From JAWXCM01 sp034408745 (GTDB taxonomy: Bacteria; Acidobacteriota; Terriglobia; Bryobacterales; Bryobacteraceae): 14,852 bases of DNA. The stretch spans positions 1-14,852 of the forward strand of contig JAWXCM010000095.1 in the NCBI GenBank assembly GCA_034408745.1. Reading direction: 5' to 3'. A program made the translations under genes and the position numbers. This document shows, piece by piece, positions 13,731-14,852 of this stretch. Below the pieces are notes generated by a model. The model was not told the DNA's origin, did not search any database, and saw only the letters and a program-made list of their open reading frames with translations. Numbering within the stretch: the first letter of the stretch is position 1; the number at the start of each line of letters is the position of its first letter.

Positions 13731-14248
13731 TGGGTTGGCTCCTCATTTGGGAAGGGCAATATGCCCTGGGCGAGATCTGCGAAATACGTCCTCGCGTCGG
13801 TGATGTTCGTCACCCTCAGGAAATACTGTACCGCCTCTTCATAGGACGCGAAATCACTGTTGATCGACGCCGCCTTTTCCGGCCGCAGTCCCGCCTCGAT
13901 CATCTCGGCGCTGGCGCGGTGGACGTGGTAGTCCCAATGCGGATGGTCGGGATCGAACGAGTCGTTGTAGCTGCCGTGCGGTCCGTTGCAGCGGAGCAGA
14001 ACCACTTCTCCGGACCCGTCCTTCGCCAGGAACGCCAGGCCTATGGAGAAATTCTCCGGCAGGTCTTCGTTGCGCCTCATGAACACGCGGAACTCCAGCT
14101 TCTCATCGGTCGACTTCAGCCGCATGTCGTTGCGGAAGTGCCCGCGATCCAGTTTCATGTCCCGCTTCGGCGGTTCGGAAACGACCTTGGGGCATGCAAT
14201 GAGATCGTCGATTTCCTGCTGGGTGTACCGGCGTGGCGAAGTGGCCAT
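13727..14248 (-). CDS. DUF6978-like protein, partner of the DUF1828-type gene
   Basis: The 173-aa soluble protein begins RYTQQEIDDLIACPK (7-21), like the 'lsq-EadaLi--eK' opening of DUF6978 proteins. It continues with a strand-rich core, LKSTDEKLEFRVFMRR (44-59) and FSIGLAFL. VVLLRCNGPHGSYNDSFDPD (82-101) and HPHWDYHVHRA (102-112) then form a His-rich stretch (H102, H104, H108, H110). That stretch could bind a metal or be catalytic, which is inference. The family call rests on memory of the domain pattern and is uncertain. AGGAGG (14262-14257) lies 8 nt before the ATG at 14248, the best ribosome site of the cassette. The stop overlaps the next gene's start (ATGA). 68 bp separate it from the upstream HhH gene, likely one transcript. 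Confidence 0.6.
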   Translation of the reverse strand: MATSPRRYTQQEIDDLIACPKVVSEPPKRDMKLDRGHFRNDMRLKSTDEKLEFRVFMRRNEDLPENFSIGLAFLAKDGSGEVVLLRCNGPHGSYNDSFDPDHPHWDYHVHRASAEMIEAGLRPEKAASINSDFASYEEAVQYFLRVTNITDARTYFADLAQGILPFPNEEPTQ

Positions 14249-14316
14249 CTCAGAGTCCTCCTCGCTCAGGTTCAGTTGTCATCGCTAGCTCTCTTCGAGT
14301 ACTTGATTCTCAAACT

Positions 14317-14727
14317 TCACCGTTCGATCTCGCGCAGCAAGTAGAAATTCGCGATCACCTTGGGACCGATACCGTTAACGGGCAGCAGGAGTTTCTCAAT
14401 GGCGTGTGCGTCTCGCCCCGAGATTGCCTTGGTGCAATTATCGAGCCCCTTGCTCTGGATCAGAGCGCCGAGGTTGGCCAAGCGGAGTGCGAAAAGACCG
14501 GTCATGAAGGCCCCGCGGTCGCAGCCGGCAGCCTTCAGACGAGCAACCAATTCACCATGTTCCCACTGCTCCAAATTCGTAGGGTTGAATAGTCCCTGCT
14601 CCCGCAGGCCCCCGATCGATTCATAGGTCCGCTCAAGTGAATACTGGTTCACTGAGAGTAGACTCACGACCAGGTCTTCCCAGGGATCGTCGGCGTCCGG
14701 TTTCGTCTTTAGGTTTTGCTCTGCCAT
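14317..14727 (-). CDS. Half-length HhH-GPD-like (endonuclease III superfamily) protein
   Basis: The 136 aa from the ATG at 14727 contain DPWEDLVVSLLSVNQYSLER (14-33), which matches the first helices of endonuclease-III-type glycosylases ('PfelLva-lLS-qt-d--v'). A helix-hairpin-helix LLLPVNGIGPKVIANFYLL (113-131) follows, with Lys123 where the catalytic Lys of the bifunctional enzymes sits. The chain stops five residues later, so the following catalytic Asp and the Fe-S loop are absent. DNA binding is plausible; base excision is doubtful. The frame extends to a TTG at 14775 (152 aa), but no ribosome site precedes it, so the internal ATG is preferred. First gene of the cassette; upstream DNA to the window end shows no clear promoter. 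Confidence 0.6.
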   Translation of the reverse strand: MAEQNLKTKPDADDPWEDLVVSLLSVNQYSLERTYESIGGLREQGLFNPTNLEQWEHGELVARLKAAGCDRGAFMTGLFALRLANLGALIQSKGLDNCTKAISGRDAHAIEKLLLPVNGIGPKVIANFYLLREIER

Positions 14728-14852
14728 AAGTCGATGCTCTCGTTTGCGGTACGCGCTAGCTAGTTTCTGTCGCAAAATGTCTAACCTGTTGATTCATATA
14801 CTGTTAGTCGTCTGGCGATAGCCCTGAACGGCAGATGGGCTGCTCCAACTCC

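Noticed and set aside
14776..14852. Possible end of another minus-strand gene entering from the right edge
   Set aside because: All three frames close within about 75 bases and the tails are too short to recognise. Nothing supports choosing one.
1..14852. CRISPR array
   Set aside because: No regularly spaced repeats of 23 bp or more were seen on either strand. The GTTGACAGG pair at 12501-12526 is only two short copies.

Overview
The window is about 60% GC bacterial DNA, dense with genes and with short intergenic spaces. The minus-strand block rplM-rpsI-rpsB-tsf-pyrH-frr, the short EF-Ts, a Uma2-family protein and the overall base composition suggest an Acidobacteriota chromosome (Solibacter/Bryobacter-like). 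That placement is inference; no rRNA or other decisive marker is present.

Layout. Positions 1-85 hold the first 28 codons of an ISAzo13-like transposase running leftwards out of the window, so an insertion sequence borders the left edge. At 286-2445 (+) lies a large membrane glycosyltransferase-type protein: a degenerate dolichol-phosphate-mannose-synthase-like GT2 domain fused to a multi-pass GT-C-like membrane domain. A bidirectional terminator (2452-2486) separates it from the convergent ribosomal/translation operon at 6540-2510 (-). That operon makes L13, S9, S2, EF-Ts, UMP kinase and ribosome recycling factor. It is driven by a near-consensus sigma70 promoter (TTGACA-17-TACAAT) and carries RNA hairpins before rpsB and tsf. 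A large dyad sits just upstream of this promoter.

Divergently from rplM runs an M50-type membrane metalloprotease with a helical-repeat tail (6706-7911, +). Its 3' end overlaps a convergent Uma2-family gene (8364-7777, -) by 135 bp. A fatty-acid desaturase (8457-9329, +) is followed by a histidine kinase (9441-10346) and an OmpR-type response regulator (10343-11056), which overlap by ATGA. Four bases later starts a 377-aa protein with a TIR-like N-terminus and a degenerate NTPase-like middle. A tRNA-Gln(UUG) gene at 12224-12297 ends this core-like stretch.

Right of the tRNA the character changes to a genomic island: about 300 bp of non-coding DNA with short repeats, a decayed tyrosine-recombinase C-terminus (about 12600-12925, +), then a minus-strand three-gene cassette. 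The cassette holds a half-length HhH-GPD-like protein (14727-14317), a DUF6978-like protein (14248-13727) and a DUF1828/DUF1829-type protein (13730-12966). The last two overlap by ATGA. This small tRNA-linked cassette is the best candidate for an undescribed system. The TIR-like protein cotranscribed with a two-component pair is the second.
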